The notes under the pieces are model-generated. The model had not been told where the DNA came from. It saw only the letters and a program-made list of their open reading frames with translations, and ran no database searches. Below are positions 5,420 through 14,042 of a DNA stretch of 24,001 nt, piece by piece (position 1 is the stretch's first letter; each line of letters opens with the position of its first letter). The DNA lies in the IMG/VR virus record IMGVR_UViG_3300017989_000437, positions 1-24,001 of that record. One strand, written 5' to 3'. The stretch is from a virus. The position numbers and the translations under genes were made by a program.

Positions 5420-8400
5420 TTTAGGCAGGGGGTAAATCTCTTCCCAGTTCTTGATGAGGTACTGGAGAGTATCCAGTTGCTTTTCATTAAGTTCCGAGAT
5501 GTCATCATAGCCAAGCTTCTTGAGAGCTTGTTGCAGTTCTGCCTTAGAAGACTGCCGCTGAATTTCTTCTATCTTTGAGAGACGAGGGTCATCCTCCCCC
5601 ATCACACCACGACGAAGAAACTCCTTTGTCTTTTCTTTGGCGTTTGTCAACCTTTGTTCAATGATACTTTCTTTTTGTTCCGTCGTCATGTGAGTGAAGA
5701 AGTCGGGATACTCTTGGAGCATCTGGTTGATCTCGTAGTTAGCCACCTCTTCAAAGATAGCATCCAACCTATTCTTCATCTCAGGAGGTCCTTCAAAACC
5801 CCTGTCGGGAATAGCCTTCCAGTGTGCCCTACCAATAGAGGCAAGGGCTTTCTCAACCATGTTCGGCTCAGGAGAGCTACGAGCGCCCATGAGAATGCGC
5901 CCATAGTCAGGGGGAGAATCACCAGCACCCCTAGTTGGTCGTTCCCTTTGCGGTAGTTCATCTGCCGAGGGTTGACCAAAGAGCTTAGGGAAGTCGCTGA
6001 TTACAGGAATTTGATCAACATAACGGAGAGAGGTGTTCAAGAACTCGGAACCCTGACGGCGATCCGGGTTAATCTGACCCTCTCCCGACATGATCCCTGC
6101 GATTTCATTGATGGGTTCAAGAGGTCGAGTGGCACCGGAGATGATCTTACCACCAAGACCAACCGTGGCATCAAACAAGAGTTGACCGGAAGAACCCACG
6201 TCGCCTTGGAAGATGTCCTCGAAAGCTTGCCAGACAACATCCATACCATCCCCAACCTCACGGAAAGCCTGACCAACAAAGAGTTGAGCAGCTTCAGCCC
6301 CAAGATCGTCCGGAATGGCCTTCTTGATATCTTCAGCAGTCAATTCGCTGATACTTTCAATACCCTTGTTCTTCATGTCAAGTCGAATGTGGCCCAAGAT
6401 TTGGGCAAGCATCAGGCCATGAGACTTCGGCCAGTCATAGGATTCGTCCGACAGGGTGGGAGACTCTTCACCAAAGAGCCCGTCCCTGACTTGGTTCCAA
6501 GTAAGGCCCTGTTCAATTTTCTCCATAGCATTGTCGGAGAGCAGCCAGACCGCACCCCAACCAGCAATACCTTTTGCAAGAAGTTCAGAGAACTCTTCTT
6601 CAGCAGGGTCAACAGCAGCGCCCATCAGCTTGCCAGCGTAACTCTTCTTCACCAGTTGTCTTGCAGCGTTTATGCCCGTAAAGTCACCAGCAACAGCAAT
6701 GGTAGTGTTGAAAAAACGACCGAAAGGAACAGCATAACCAAAAGTGGGACTGTTGGAGATTTGCTCAATCCATTTTGCAGTGCTTCTGGAAAAATTTTTC
6801 GCAGGGCCGCTAGACCAACTTTTTGAAGCCGTCTCCTTGAGTGTGCGATTGGTAGCCCTCTGGATAACAAGACTGAACTTGTTAGTCCCCATCTCCACAA
6901 CAGCCTGATCACCAAACTCTTTCAAAAAATCTGTGTAGCCCATGCCATAAGTTCTGGCGATCTCTCTGTCGATTGCAGCGACAAAAGAGAGTTGCTTGGT
7001 GAGTTCGTCCTGAAGCTTAACCCCAGTCCAAGTCTGTGCTGCGTTGGTAAATGCTTCCGCAGCCCTGACACCAGTGTTACCAGTGTCCATGTGGAACCTT
7101 TCAGCAGCATCCAAGAAGCCAGCATCGCCAGACAGAGAGCGGGACAGAGCCTTGTTTGCATTCTCCATCTGCATGGTAGAAAGAAGAATGGTAGCTTCGT
7201 CCATCTGAGAGGTCGGGTTCAGAAGGTTGGCAAAGCGTCGAGTAGAAGACAGAAGAGTTGCTTTACCCTGCCGGAATTGACGCATACCAGCTTCCTTACC
7301 CCCAAGGAACATGGGGACAGAAGTTGCCATATCCATAGTCCCTTGGACAGCATCGGCAACACCGTTCATGACATACATGGTTCCCCAACCCTTCACGTTG
7401 GCACCAGTCGTACCAAAGTGAGAGGTCAAAAGCCTTTTCCAGACAGACTGCACATAGTGTCCAATCTCTGCTGCATGCTTGTCAGGATCAACGACATCAC
7501 CCATAGCCCCCACACCATTCTTGGCGCGAGCAGCCATCTCTGCGGAGAGAGCAAGACCACCTTTTGAGCCATTGCCACCAAACCTTTTGGCAAGAGCAGC
7601 AATGTCAGCGAGGCCAACACCCAGCAAACTGTTCCTAGCCTTATACACAGAAGCAACTTCACTTACCAAGTCACCCTGCATATTGAAGCCAAGGCTCTTC
7701 CCAGTAGCATCTTCGAAGTCAGTCACAGCCTTGCGAATGGTGCTGTCATCCAACCAAGAGAGAATGTCCCCCATCCAGTTAGACATGTTGTCGTCAGAAA
7801 ACCGGCTCGTATACACAAAACCAGATTTATCCAGAACATCTGCAATACCACCTTCAAAAGTGCCGTCTGCATTTTTTACGCCAAAAATCATGGTGCGATA
7901 AAAATCGTTGTAGCGCTGAAGAAGAGTATCCTCAATGCCCGCCTCATCCATCACATCCTTGGCAGTAAGCTTGGCAGTTTCCCAAGTCTGGAAGGGGTGC
8001 TCCTTAAACCTCTTGAAGGCGTCACTCACAGAATCACCAAGCACCTTGGAATCAACCTTCTCTTTCACAGCAGCTTCAAGGTAAGCTTTGTTCTTACCAT
8101 AAGCCGCTTTCATGATCCCTTCGTAGTTTTGAACAGCTTTCTCAAGACCGGGAATTTTCTTAAGCATTGCTTGAGAAGCCTTACCTCCAGCAATAAGGGA
8201 GGGAAGAACAACAACACCGAGACCGTTCAATGCAGTCTGACCAACGCTGAAGTTCTCCTGAGAACCAACATCCTGTTTTGCAATTTGGTAAAGAACGTCA
8301 GAGCCAACTGCCGCAACAGCATCAGCAGCACCGTAAACCACAGCGTCCTTGGCAAGTTCTTTGAAGCCATTGGCGGCAGCATGTTGTGCAATAGCTTCTG

Positions 8401-9082
8401 CACTTTCCTTGGCAGCTACATGGGCAGCAAAAGGAACTGCTTTCGTGGCAACCTGTTGAGAGGCTTTCACAGCCGCAGCAGCAGCCTTCGCACCACCAGC
8501 GGTGTATGCCCTACCAACACCAAAAGAAACCAGAGTGGAGGGGTCCCACACTGCATTCTTGAGGTAGTCCCAAGTTCCATCAACCTTTTCCCAGAAGCCA
8601 TCTCCCCGAGTGTAGAGGTTACCCATGCTGTCGAAAAGGTCATAACCATCCTTGAGAACATTCTTGGTTCTCTCGTCAGCTTTCTGGACGTAGCCAAACT
8701 CATTCAACGTAGTAACAGTTTGACCAGCAGCAAAAGACCTTTGGTAATTTTGCCACATGTCAAGTGCCTCTTCGTCTGAAAGAGTATCTGCATAGTTAGC
8801 AGTTGCACCACCACCAGCCCAAGTAGCAAGACCAGCCATAAGATTTCGGTCAGAGAAGCGAGTGCGAAGGTTCTCCCTGACTGCCGTCATCAGATACTTG
8901 TCATTGAGAATGTCTTCCTCGTTAAGACCTTTGTCTCCGTAGACCTCTGCGACATAGTCTCTGATCCCACCAACCTCTGGGGTGGCAGCTTTCATGGTAG
9001 AAAAACGGTTTGTGACAGGCTCAACAACCGGCTCTTGAACCGACGGAGGTTGAGCAATCATGTTTGCGAAACGATTTTCCAT
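5417..9082 (-). CDS. Large internal virion / ejection protein (1221 aa)
   Basis: This is the largest gene and the last of the virion operon; its ATG overlaps the preceding TAA by one base. The protein is soluble-looking and helical, with Ala-rich stretches (about residues 190-265, for example KAAAAAVKASQQVATKA) and a Gly/hydrophobic segment near 280-300 (LNGLGVVVLPSLIAGG). The C-terminal 120 residues are strongly charged helices. I see no lysozyme, protease or other catalytic motif. Size, composition and place after the coiled-coil and lysin genes fit the giant internal proteins that podoviruses eject ahead of their DNA (the role of T7 gp16), but sequence similarity to T7 gp16 is not visible. 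Internal/ejection protein is therefore a contextual call; a structural role elsewhere in the virion is possible. Confidence 0.65.
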   Translation of the reverse strand: MENRFANMIAQPPSVQEPVVEPVTNRFSTMKAATPEVGGIRDYVAEVYGDKGLNEEDILNDKYLMTAVRENLRTRFSDRNLMAGLATWAGGGATANYADTLSDEEALDMWQNYQRSFAAGQTVTTLNEFGYVQKADERTKNVLKDGYDLFDSMGNLYTRGDGFWEKVDGTWDYLKNAVWDPSTLVSFGVGRAYTAGGAKAAAAAVKASQQVATKAVPFAAHVAAKESAEAIAQHAAANGFKELAKDAVVYGAADAVAAVGSDVLYQIAKQDVGSQENFSVGQTALNGLGVVVLPSLIAGGKASQAMLKKIPGLEKAVQNYEGIMKAAYGKNKAYLEAAVKEKVDSKVLGDSVSDAFKRFKEHPFQTWETAKLTAKDVMDEAGIEDTLLQRYNDFYRTMIFGVKNADGTFEGGIADVLDKSGFVYTSRFSDDNMSNWMGDILSWLDDSTIRKAVTDFEDATGKSLGFNMQGDLVSEVASVYKARNSLLGVGLADIAALAKRFGGNGSKGGLALSAEMAARAKNGVGAMGDVVDPDKHAAEIGHYVQSVWKRLLTSHFGTTGANVKGWGTMYVMNGVADAVQGTMDMATSVPMFLGGKEAGMRQFRQGKATLLSSTRRFANLLNPTSQMDEATILLSTMQMENANKALSRSLSGDAGFLDAAERFHMDTGNTGVRAAEAFTNAAQTWTGVKLQDELTKQLSFVAAIDREIARTYGMGYTDFLKEFGDQAVVEMGTNKFSLVIQRATNRTLKETASKSWSSGPAKNFSRSTAKWIEQISNSPTFGYAVPFGRFFNTTIAVAGDFTGINAARQLVKKSYAGKLMGAAVDPAEEEFSELLAKGIAGWGAVWLLSDNAMEKIEQGLTWNQVRDGLFGEESPTLSDESYDWPKSHGLMLAQILGHIRLDMKNKGIESISELTAEDIKKAIPDDLGAEAAQLFVGQAFREVGDGMDVVWQAFEDIFQGDVGSSGQLLFDATVGLGGKIISGATRPLEPINEIAGIMSGEGQINPDRRQGSEFLNTSLRYVDQIPVISDFPKLFGQPSADELPQRERPTRGAGDSPPDYGRILMGARSSPEPNMVEKALASIGRAHWKAIPDRGFEGPPEMKNRLDAIFEEVANYEINQMLQEYPDFFTHMTTEQKESIIEQRLTNAKEKTKEFLRRGVMGEDDPRLSKIEEIQRQSSKAELQQALKKLGYDDISELNEKQLDTLQYLIKNWEEIYPLPK

Positions 9083-10188
9083 TATTGGATGTACCTCAGG
9101 TGTGCTCCGGGTCCAAAGATTTCGTCAAACTCTGCTATGATAGCCTGACGTTCTTCGGGAGAAGCCCCCTCCGTTCCAGCCTTAAGCATTTCAATAGCTT
9201 CTTGAGTCGGCATGGCAGGGGGTTGAGCAGTTTGCTCAAGATCGTCCCCGGCATAGGTTTCAGTTTCAGGAATAGCAGAGGTTGCATCGGGGACACTTCC
9301 GGTAGCAGTCTGCGAAGGCTCAAGGCTAATCTCGGTGGGGTTCAGGAGATTGTCGATAGCCCAGCCGTAATAACCCTCTGCATACTGCGGGTTGTGTTCA
9401 AACCATTTGTCGATAAACTCCCTGCCAAAGTTCTCATCCCTTTTCGTTAGCACTTCAATAGCACCGTAGAAGCTGCCATTTTTAAGGCTTTCAAGGGCAT
9501 TATCAATAGCTTGAGAGTCTTCAAGACTTACGTTAAGCCCTGCTTCTCCGCCAGCCCTGACGGCTTCAAGGGCCTCGTTTTGCCGCTGAAGCAAGTAATC
9601 TTGAAGGTCTTCCTTGAGAAGATCGCGCATGCTGGCCTGCTCTTGAATAGAAAGAGGCTTCTGGAACTGGTAGGTGAACGAAGTCTCCCTCTGGACTCCG
9701 CTAGGAGTGAGTGCAGTAAGGAAAGACTGGCCCTCGGGGCTGAAGTCATCAAACGTCATACCCTTTGGCAGATGAGGCGTCCAGTCATAAGGTCCAACTT
9801 CATAAACAGTATGAATGGCGGAATCAAGAAATTGCGTAAGACCTTCGTTGGTCAAACCCTCTACTTCGCTAAGGGTGTCTACAGCTTTCCTAAGGGCTTC
9901 TTGACCACCACCGATCTCAAGCTCCCTGACTTGCTCTTCGGATGCGCCATAACCCATGAGAACCTTGGACAGGTGAGCAGCAGAGAAACGCTCATCGCTG
10001 CTTGAGCCACCACCAGAACCCCCGGAAGAACCAAGACCCCTGCCACTTGCTTTGATAAGATCAGGTGCGAGAGAAAGAAAAGTAGTTTCCCTCTTCATCT
10101 TCATCTCTTCTTCAAACATCCTACGCTTTTCTTGCCGATCCATCTCGGCATGCCACCCTTGGGCAAAACCTCTCCAAAAACCGGGCAT
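9082..10188 (-). CDS. Probable internal virion protein (368 aa)
   Basis: The gene starts at a TGATG overlap with the preceding gene and ends in TAATG with the 1221-aa gene. The N-terminus MPGFWRGFAQGWHAEMDRQEKRRMFEEEMKMK is an amphipathic, charged helix, followed by a Gly/Ser linker (about 50-65, SGRGLGSSGGSGGGSSSD). The rest is acidic and helical, with a Pro/Thr-rich segment near 295-330. No enzymatic motif is seen. Its position between the lysin cassette and the giant internal protein suggests a middle-sized ejection or core protein, comparable in place but not in sequence to T7 gp15. I do not recognise the family by sequence. Confidence 0.6.
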   Translation of the reverse strand: MPGFWRGFAQGWHAEMDRQEKRRMFEEEMKMKRETTFLSLAPDLIKASGRGLGSSGGSGGGSSSDERFSAAHLSKVLMGYGASEEQVRELEIGGGQEALRKAVDTLSEVEGLTNEGLTQFLDSAIHTVYEVGPYDWTPHLPKGMTFDDFSPEGQSFLTALTPSGVQRETSFTYQFQKPLSIQEQASMRDLLKEDLQDYLLQRQNEALEAVRAGGEAGLNVSLEDSQAIDNALESLKNGSFYGAIEVLTKRDENFGREFIDKWFEHNPQYAEGYYGWAIDNLLNPTEISLEPSQTATGSVPDATSAIPETETYAGDDLEQTAQPPAMPTQEAIEMLKAGTEGASPEERQAIIAEFDEIFGPGAHLRYIQ

Positions 10189-10745
10189 CAGAAGTCCTCC
10201 TTAGCCATAAGTCCACGAGGCTTCTGCATAGGAGCTTCCTGTTCCTCGTCAATCTCTTCCAAAAACTCTTCAGTGAAAGAGTCGTCTTGTTCTCCTAAGA
10301 AAAGCTTCCGTTTTTGCTTTCCTCTTTCCTCTTTCATCATCTTCTTGTTGCGCGCTTTGATCTTGAGGCTCTTGACCATTCGCTCTTCTTCGGCATCCCG
10401 TTCCGGGTCCTCAAAGCCTTCGTCATATTCAACACCAAGGTCGTCAGCCATACCTTTGATCGCCTCATGGATGGCAGGAGCAACAAGCAAGCTCACATCA
10501 ATCGTATGAAGCCCTTCCGAGACACCCACACGAAGAAGACCCTCAGTCAAACCCTTGATGCTCATCCCAAGCTCCAGAGCATCCATCATGCGTCGCATGA
10601 CTTTCGGTTCCATGATCTTGTCGATATAGAACATGAGTGCATCTTCCGGGTCCACGAACTCGGGGGGACGTTCCCAAGCAAACTTCTTGGGTTCCCTCGT
10701 AAGGGATTCTCCGGGGATTGGTCCGTCAAAGGGTCTATTTAGCAT
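10188..10745 (-). CDS. Conserved phage virion-region protein (185 aa)
   Basis: The N-terminal part (LNRPFDGPIPGESLTREPKK and then WERPPEFVDPEDALMFYIDKI) and the middle (LHTIDVSLLVAPAIHEAIKG) resemble, from memory, a conserved protein of unknown role in marine phages, often placed among structural genes. The C-terminal third is highly charged (many Glu, Lys and Arg) and probably extended or coiled. A strong AAGGAGA ribosome site lies 5 bases before the ATG and overlaps the stop of the upstream lysin gene. The stop overlaps the next ATG (TGATG). The function is not known; a scaffold, core or chaperone role for ejection proteins would fit the context but is a guess. Confidence 0.7.
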   Translation of the reverse strand: MLNRPFDGPIPGESLTREPKKFAWERPPEFVDPEDALMFYIDKIMEPKVMRRMMDALELGMSIKGLTEGLLRVGVSEGLHTIDVSLLVAPAIHEAIKGMADDLGVEYDEGFEDPERDAEEERMVKSLKIKARNKKMMKEERGKQKRKLFLGEQDDSFTEEFLEEIDEEQEAPMQKPRGLMAKEDF

Positions 10746-10755
10746 TGTTATCTCC

Positions 10756-12192
10756 TTAGCTCATATGGATTCGCATGTAGTCAGTCAAAGTCCTGTGACC
10801 ATCACTGGGGTTATACCTGCCGTTGCTTGCGAGATGTTCTTTAAGGCCGGTCTGACCACCAAGGTGAGCAGCAGCAATCATACCGCCCATAGTAACCCTA
10901 ACACCATTGATCGTCTTTCCAATGTATCGGTCAAGCTTGTTACGTTTGATGAAGTTCTCGATATCCTTGAAATGCCAGTTCTCGGCAGCAATTTGGATAT
11001 CCTTGTTTTCCGGTTTTGCAAACTCTTCAATCGGCATATCTTTGGGGACAGCCCCCGCTGCTTGAGCTTCGGAATACCGACCACGACTGAACTGAACCCT
11101 ACCAAAGTGCCCCTTGCCACCGGAACCTTCGGCATCGTTGGTTGCATCCCAATGTCCACGGCTTTCTTCGTGAACAAGAGAGGCAGGGGCCAGAGAACCT
11201 GTTCCAGTGGAAGTTGGCTCGACAGAAGCTGTCGGACGTTCCATAAGGCCCCTAGTCTGTTCTGCATCTTGCGCAAACTGCTGGGGGATTCTGCCTGCAC
11301 GGGCATTGTTCCAAGCCTCCCATAGCCAGTCAGCAGGGCGACCAGTGCCACCTTTACCCCACACGGCGGGGTTACCATAGCCAAGGTGAACGCTCTTTGT
11401 TCCCATGTATTCAGCGTGAGCACCCCAACCTTGGACACCGTTCTGGTAACCACGGTAGAAGATTTCTTGAAAGATGCGCTTGTTTTCCGGCTTACTCCAG
11501 TCAAGAACCTTGCCAGTTCTCATATCCACGAAGTAGGCGTCGGCAGCATTACCATCGTCGTGACGAGTGCTACCAGTGCGACGATTCCCGTGACCTTTGG
11601 CATCCTGACCACCAGAGTAAACAACCATCTGAATACCCATATCTTGAAGAAAAGACATATCTTCAAGAAGCGCAGAGCTTACGGGTTTATTACGAATGGT
11701 GTTATCACCAAATTGGTATTTCACAAAGTCAAAGTTCTTCACGGTTCCGCCCCCTTCTACATGTTGACTAAAGTCTTGACGCATTCTCTCCTGCCTTTCG
11801 GCTTCGATGTCGTCTGGTGTCTGTTCTCCGTTGTCAGCCCGATTTTGACGGGTGTTGATTTGAGGACCAAACATAGCCATTGTTTCCCCCAAGAAAGTGG
11901 GGTAGTTATCCCCTTCTACATCAACACTCCCGGTGGGCTTATCTGCTTCAATCGTACCTGTATCATCGGTATTCATCATTTTGCTGAAGGCTTCCGAGAA
12001 ACCTCCAAGAAAGCCTCCACCACCCCCGCCGGGGAGTTCCGTGGTGTCTTTCTTTTCCTTTTTAGTCGGTCGCCTAACAATCCCAGCAGACTCCCTCCTT
12101 GACTGGGCGGAAGCCCGGTGACCTTGATAAGTCCCGTTACGGATCATGTCCGCAACTTTACTTGCCTGCATGTAGAAGTCTTGATAGCTCAT
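10756..12192 (-). CDS. Virion-associated peptidoglycan hydrolase: M15-like peptidase plus transglycosylase-like domain
   Basis: This 478-residue protein appears to have two cell-wall-cleaving domains. After a basic N-terminus and a Gly-rich linker (55-63), residues 150-285 look like a D,D-carboxypeptidase/M15 fold: VYSGGQDAKGHGNRRTGSTR, then H211-DDGNAA-D218, and SVHLGYG (H269), giving candidate zinc ligands His211, Asp218 and His269. A Pro/Thr/Ser linker (315-336) leads to residues 338-478. That part resembles lysozyme-like transglycosylase modules of phage virions, with HEESRGHWDA (candidate catalytic Glu342/343), GHFGRVQF and MIAAAHLGG. There is no signal peptide and no adjacent holin, and the gene is embedded in virion genes, so entry of DNA through the cell wall is more likely than final lysis. 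The first domain call is firmer than the second. Confidence 0.75.
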   Translation of the reverse strand: MSYQDFYMQASKVADMIRNGTYQGHRASAQSRRESAGIVRRPTKKEKKDTTELPGGGGGGFLGGFSEAFSKMMNTDDTGTIEADKPTGSVDVEGDNYPTFLGETMAMFGPQINTRQNRADNGEQTPDDIEAERQERMRQDFSQHVEGGGTVKNFDFVKYQFGDNTIRNKPVSSALLEDMSFLQDMGIQMVVYSGGQDAKGHGNRRTGSTRHDDGNAADAYFVDMRTGKVLDWSKPENKRIFQEIFYRGYQNGVQGWGAHAEYMGTKSVHLGYGNPAVWGKGGTGRPADWLWEAWNNARAGRIPQQFAQDAEQTRGLMERPTASVEPTSTGTGSLAPASLVHEESRGHWDATNDAEGSGGKGHFGRVQFSRGRYSEAQAAGAVPKDMPIEEFAKPENKDIQIAAENWHFKDIENFIKRNKLDRYIGKTINGVRVTMGGMIAAAHLGGQTGLKEHLASNGRYNPSDGHRTLTDYMRIHMS

Positions 12193-14042
12193 TAGAAGAT
12201 ACCGCCAAAAATCCCTGCTGCAATGCTTCCGATAACAGAACCCATCCCAGCGTTGTCCTCTGCGTCAAGTTCCATTCTTGCGATCTCTCTGCTCATGTCA
12301 GCGGTGATCAGAGACACCCGACGATCCTGTGCGTTTTCCGCAGAGGTAAAGGCATAGGACATCAGGTCTCGTTCAGTCTGCCACAGGTAGTCAAGACCAG
12401 CAGCAGTGAGACCAGTAGCAAGCTGAGCAGCCTGCATGTTACTTTCATGCTGCGCTTGGAACTCGGTAAGAGCAATTGTCTGACGCCACTGGGCATTAGC
12501 TTGGGCAATAATCAAAGAGTTCTGTGCATTGAATTGCTCTCGCTGGGCCTGAAGCTGAGCATTGAATTGGGCAGCTTGGTTAGACTGAGCGGCGTTAAAC
12601 TGCATCTGCTGGTTGGCTTCACCAACGTTGAACATGTTGATCCGGTTGGTTTCACCGGCATTGAACATGTTGACTTGGTTAGCCTGAGCAGCATTGAATT
12701 GAGCCTGAGCATTCCGTTCCGCCACGTTGAACATTGCAACTTGGTTAGCCTGTCCAGCGTTGAACATGTCAACTTGGTTGCGCTGGGCTGCGTTGAACTG
12801 GCGCATGCTGTTAATTTGGTCAGCGTTGAAGCGAGCAATGCTTTCTTGAAGACCGGCGAAGAACTGGTTCGTCTGGTTCTCAGAGGCAGCATTGAACTGA
12901 GCAGCGGCGTTACGAGCAGCCTGATCCGACAGGAGTGCGTTGGCCCTCAACTGGGTGTTGAAAATAAGGGACTGCTGTTCGTTGGCGAGGTTTTGTAGTT
13001 CGAACTGAGCATGAACACGAGCATCCTCGACAGCAATAGGAAGAGCAGCTTCCATAGCGGCTTGCACAATGGCTTGGCCAGCCATAGAGCTTGCACCAAG
13101 TCCACGCTGCTTCATTGCAGCCATAGCCTCACGCATGGCACCCTGTGCCCACGGAGGAGTCCCCTGCTCAAAGTCCTGCATCAACTCAGAAAGCTGACCT
13201 TGCACCGTGGCACGGGCTGAAGGATCGGCAGTAGCAAAGTTGCTACCATACATGTTGATCAGGTCATCCATAGCCCCGGAGACTTCAGATGCTTGGTAGG
13301 TAGCAGCAGGGATGTAATCTGGGGCTTGAGCCGTGACAGCTTCACCGGCAGAGGTATATCCAGCCGTAGTCGTACCGGCTTGTGCAGCAGGACCAGCAGT
13401 AGTAAGACCAGCTTGCGCAGCCCCACCCACTTGGGCAAGACCAGCAGACGTGACACCAGCTTGGGGTGCAGCACCCGCCTGACCAGTTCCCGCAGCAATC
13501 AGTCCGTTGTTAACCCCATCAGCACTGAAGCTGGGAGCCGTGGCAGAGGTGACAAGGGAGGCAGGGTCCATAATGGCCTGACCGGCAGCCTCACCACCGG
13601 AGGGCATGACACCCACGTTGAAGTTCTGTTGTGCGACAGCCAAGGCTTGCTCGGCATCAGCCAAGCGACTCTGTCTTGTGGTGCTGTTGGGGGCCTCGGC
13701 CAACTGCTGAAGTCGCAGGGCGTAAAGGGCCTGTGCATCATTCAGTTCCGCAGTCAACGCTTCGGGAGAAACAGAAGCTTGAGTGGAAGCACTCATCTCG
13801 CTGAACGGGGTAAAGGTTGTTCCACTTGAGGTAGTGCTTGTAGTAGACGTGGGGGTCGTGACATTCGTTGGGGAAGTCACGTTGGTGGTGTTTAGAGAGT
13901 CTAGCTGACTCTGCAAGCTGGCAAGCGTAGCCTCGTACTGAGGAAGAATAGTGGACCTTTGCCCAGCATTCATCCAGCTAGAGTTATCAATATAACTCTG
14001 GTACTGGTCGATCTGTGCCTGTAGTTCTGCTGCAGTAGGCAT
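12192..14042 (-). CDS. Internal virion / ejection protein with twelve hendecad repeats (616 aa)
   Basis: Residues 1-50 form a helical, Gln-rich start and are followed by a Thr/Ser/Val-rich linker. Residues 180-235 carry degenerate AQAGxTTAG-type repeats. Residues 381-512 are twelve consecutive 11-residue repeats with the core xxFNAxxxNxx, a pattern typical of right-handed hendecad coiled coils. The protein ends in a Gly/Ala/Ile-rich tail (VIGSIAAGIFGGIF) that could insert in a membrane. Long helical bundles with a hydrophobic segment fit ejection-channel proteins such as T7 gp14, which is a comparison of role and not of sequence. The genes on both sides overlap by TAATG. A tail-fibre role is the main alternative, given the upstream fibre genes. 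Confidence 0.7.
   Translation of the reverse strand: MPTAAELQAQIDQYQSYIDNSSWMNAGQRSTILPQYEATLASLQSQLDSLNTTNVTSPTNVTTPTSTTSTTSSGTTFTPFSEMSASTQASVSPEALTAELNDAQALYALRLQQLAEAPNSTTRQSRLADAEQALAVAQQNFNVGVMPSGGEAAGQAIMDPASLVTSATAPSFSADGVNNGLIAAGTGQAGAAPQAGVTSAGLAQVGGAAQAGLTTAGPAAQAGTTTAGYTSAGEAVTAQAPDYIPAATYQASEVSGAMDDLINMYGSNFATADPSARATVQGQLSELMQDFEQGTPPWAQGAMREAMAAMKQRGLGASSMAGQAIVQAAMEAALPIAVEDARVHAQFELQNLANEQQSLIFNTQLRANALLSDQAARNAAAQFNAASENQTNQFFAGLQESIARFNADQINSMRQFNAAQRNQVDMFNAGQANQVAMFNVAERNAQAQFNAAQANQVNMFNAGETNRINMFNVGEANQQMQFNAAQSNQAAQFNAQLQAQREQFNAQNSLIIAQANAQWRQTIALTEFQAQHESNMQAAQLATGLTAAGLDYLWQTERDLMSYAFTSAENAQDRRVSLITADMSREIARMELDAEDNAGMGSVIGSIAAGIFGGIF
12507..12902 (-). repeat. Twelve tandem 33-bp coding repeats (11-residue hendecads)
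   Basis: Residues 381-512 divide without any insertion or deletion into twelve units of exactly 11 residues, such as RQFNAAQRNQV, DMFNAGQANQV and NMFNAGETNRI. Phe at position 3 and Asn at position 4 are kept in nearly all units; the second unit has FF. The flanks (for example LIFNTQLRANA) hold weaker units. The DNA copies have diverged from one another, so the array is under selection at protein level. Confidence 0.9.

Noticed and set aside
5972-6826. A 284-residue open frame on the + strand
   Set aside because: It is antisense to the 1221-aa virion protein, has no ribosome site or coupled neighbours, and is interrupted on both sides. Similar + strand frames near 7997-8779, 10633-11325, 11386-12102, 19311-20159 and 21137-21790 were rejected for the same reason.
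5417-9082. A lysozyme or transglycosylase domain in the giant internal protein, as in T7 gp16
   Set aside because: I could not find a convincing catalytic Glu motif. The separate 478-aa protein carries the wall-cleaving domains instead.
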